From an uncultured Muribaculaceae bacterium (GTDB lineage Bacteria > Bacteroidota > Bacteroidia > Bacteroidales > Muribaculaceae): DNA of 14,677 nucleotides. Positions 13,788 through 14,677 of the stretch are shown here, piece after piece. The DNA lies in assembly GCA_905207535.1 (NCBI GenBank), contig CAJLLX010000046.1, positions 1 through 14,677 on the forward strand, read 5' to 3'. The position numbers and the translations under genes are program-made. Within the stretch, counting starts at the first letter, position 1, and every line of letters starts with the position of its first letter. The notes under the pieces are model-generated. The model saw only the letters and a program-made list of their open reading frames with translations. It was not told the origin of the DNA and searched no databases.

Positions 13788-14543
13788 ATGGCAGGAAAGC
13801 TTTTCGTGGTACCCACTCCGGTAGGCAATCTCGGCGACATGGCGCCGCGCAGCATCGAGGTTCTCAAACAGGCTTCGCTCATCCTCGCCGAGGACACCCG
13901 CACAAGCAGCGTGGTCACCCGTCATTTCGGCATCACCACCCCCATGATATCCCATCATAAATTCAACGAGCACACCGCCACAGCGCCCGTCGTAGAGCGC
14001 CTGCTGGGCGGCGAGACCATAGCCCTTATCTCCGATGCCGGCACCCCCGCCATCTCCGATCCGGGATTCATGCTGGTGCGCGAATGTCGCCGCAACGGCA
14101 TCGAGGTGGAGACCATCCCCGGCCCCACGGCCTTCGTGCCCGCGCTGGTCAACTCGGGCCTCCCCTGCGAGCGATTCACCTTCGAGGGATTTCTCCCCCA
14201 GAAAAAGGGGCGCGCAAGCCGCCTGGCCGAGCTGGCCGACGAACAGCGCACAATGATCTTCTACGAGTCGCCACTGCGCCTGGTGCGCACCCTCGCCGAC
14301 CTCGCCGCGGTGTTGGGCGCCGACCGCGAAGCCTCGGTATCGCGCGAGATCTCCAAGCTCCACGACACCACCCACCGGGGCACCCTCGCCGAGCTCGTAG
14401 ACTATTTCACCGCCAACAATCCACGAGGTGAAATTGTTATTATAGTGGCCGGCAAGCGCGACGAACGCTCAGAGCGACGCGTGCACCGCAACAAATACAA
14501 AAACGATGATACATCCGAATCCGACGACATGGATGAGGAATAA
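13788..14543 (+). CDS. rsmI: 16S rRNA (cytidine(1402)-2'-O)-methyltransferase
   Basis: Predicted 251-residue cytoplasmic enzyme that uses S-adenosylmethionine to methylate the ribose of C1402 in the 16S rRNA decoding centre. It shows the tetrapyrrole-methylase-type fold: VVPTPVGNLGD (7-17), LILAEDTRTSSVV (31-43), ALISDAGTPAISDPG (79-93), IPGPTAFVPALVNSGLP (110-126), FEGFLPQKKGR (132-142), FYESPLRL (158-165) and REISKLHDTTHRGTL (186-200). It ends soon after IIVAGK and lacks the C-terminal helix-turn-helix domain of the longer Escherichia coli protein. Instead it has a short basic then acidic tail (RRVHRNKYKND, then ESDDMDEE). It lies 9 bp after the Glu/Pro-rich gene and closes the dacB operon. 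Confidence 0.95.
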   Translation: MAGKLFVVPTPVGNLGDMAPRSIEVLKQASLILAEDTRTSSVVTRHFGITTPMISHHKFNEHTATAPVVERLLGGETIALISDAGTPAISDPGFMLVRECRRNGIEVETIPGPTAFVPALVNSGLPCERFTFEGFLPQKKGRASRLAELADEQRTMIFYESPLRLVRTLADLAAVLGADREASVSREISKLHDTTHRGTLAELVDYFTANNPRGEIVIIVAGKRDERSERRVHRNKYKNDDTSESDDMDEE

Positions 14544-14575
14544 ACTACAACGCAAGAACCAACCAATTACTCCTC

Positions 14576-14607
14576 AAATCCGCAACCTATAGGGTTTAGT
14601 GGGATTT
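14576..14607 (+). terminator. Weak candidate terminator after rsmI
   Basis: AAATCC (14576-14581) can pair with GGATTT (14602-14607), enclosing an inner AACC/GGTT stem, with TTTTGCTT around the end. The stem is interrupted and A/T-rich, so this is weak. The remaining sequence up to 14677 is A/T-rich and holds no gene; it probably carries the promoter of a gene beyond the window. Confidence 0.3.
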
Positions 14608-14677
14608 TGCTTGCAAAGCGAAAAAATTCATTTTATTGTACATATTTCTTGCACAACAGAAATGTCGCAGACACAAA

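Noticed and set aside
14630..14655. TATTTCTTG near the right end as a -7 box
   Set aside because: The spacing between TA and TTG does not fit TAnnTTTG, and the gene it would serve lies outside the window.

Overview
The window most likely comes from a chromosome of the order Bacteroidales, probably a relatively GC-rich, Muribaculaceae-like gut lineage; the family is inferred. The evidence is Bacteroidetes-type promoters (TAnnTTTG -7 boxes, one with a TTTG -33 box exactly 19 bases upstream), starts without Shine-Dalgarno sites, a short type-3 prolyl-tRNA synthetase, a RsmI without the C-terminal helix-turn-helix domain, and Bacteroidales-typical families (DUF4290, a DUF5723-like barrel, an acidic surface-type lipoprotein). 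No rRNA, tRNA, CRISPR array or insertion sequence is visible.

Layout. (1) 1-3526, plus strand: a promoter, a short leader with a terminator-like hairpin, a large lipoprotein gene and an outer-membrane barrel gene, probably one operon. It ends at an unusually perfect 27-bp inverted repeat that can act as a terminator on both strands. (2) 3715-10248, minus strand, read from right to left: tetR-type regulator and fabG (13 bp apart); then DUF4290, rimM, a small acidic protein and an OmpA-domain protein; then proS behind its own strong promoter; a terminator; and a family 2 glycosyltransferase. (3) 10586-11677, plus strand: a Fic-domain protein visibly more A/T-rich than its neighbours, probably transferred in. 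(4) 11779-14543, plus strand: dacB-like penicillin-binding protein 4, a coiled, glutamate/proline-rich protein overlapping it by 4 bp, and rsmI 9 bp later; a compact operon.

How the genes fit together. Most of the window is housekeeping: lipid synthesis (fabG), ribosome maturation (rimM, rsmI), tRNA charging (proS), envelope and peptidoglycan functions (OmpA-domain protein, dacB, glycosyltransferase). The two places that stand out are the Fic gene and the first operon. The Fic gene has five perfect copies of the octamer CCGACCAA between its catalytic domain and a C-terminal winged-helix domain. Gain or loss of one copy would shift the frame, and both alternative frames hit a stop within 17 bases, so the gene looks like a phase-variable switch between full-length and tail-less Fic. 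The first operon pairs a probably surface-exposed lipoprotein with a barrel protein of unknown role, behind a leader RNA with two competing hairpins that share one arm.
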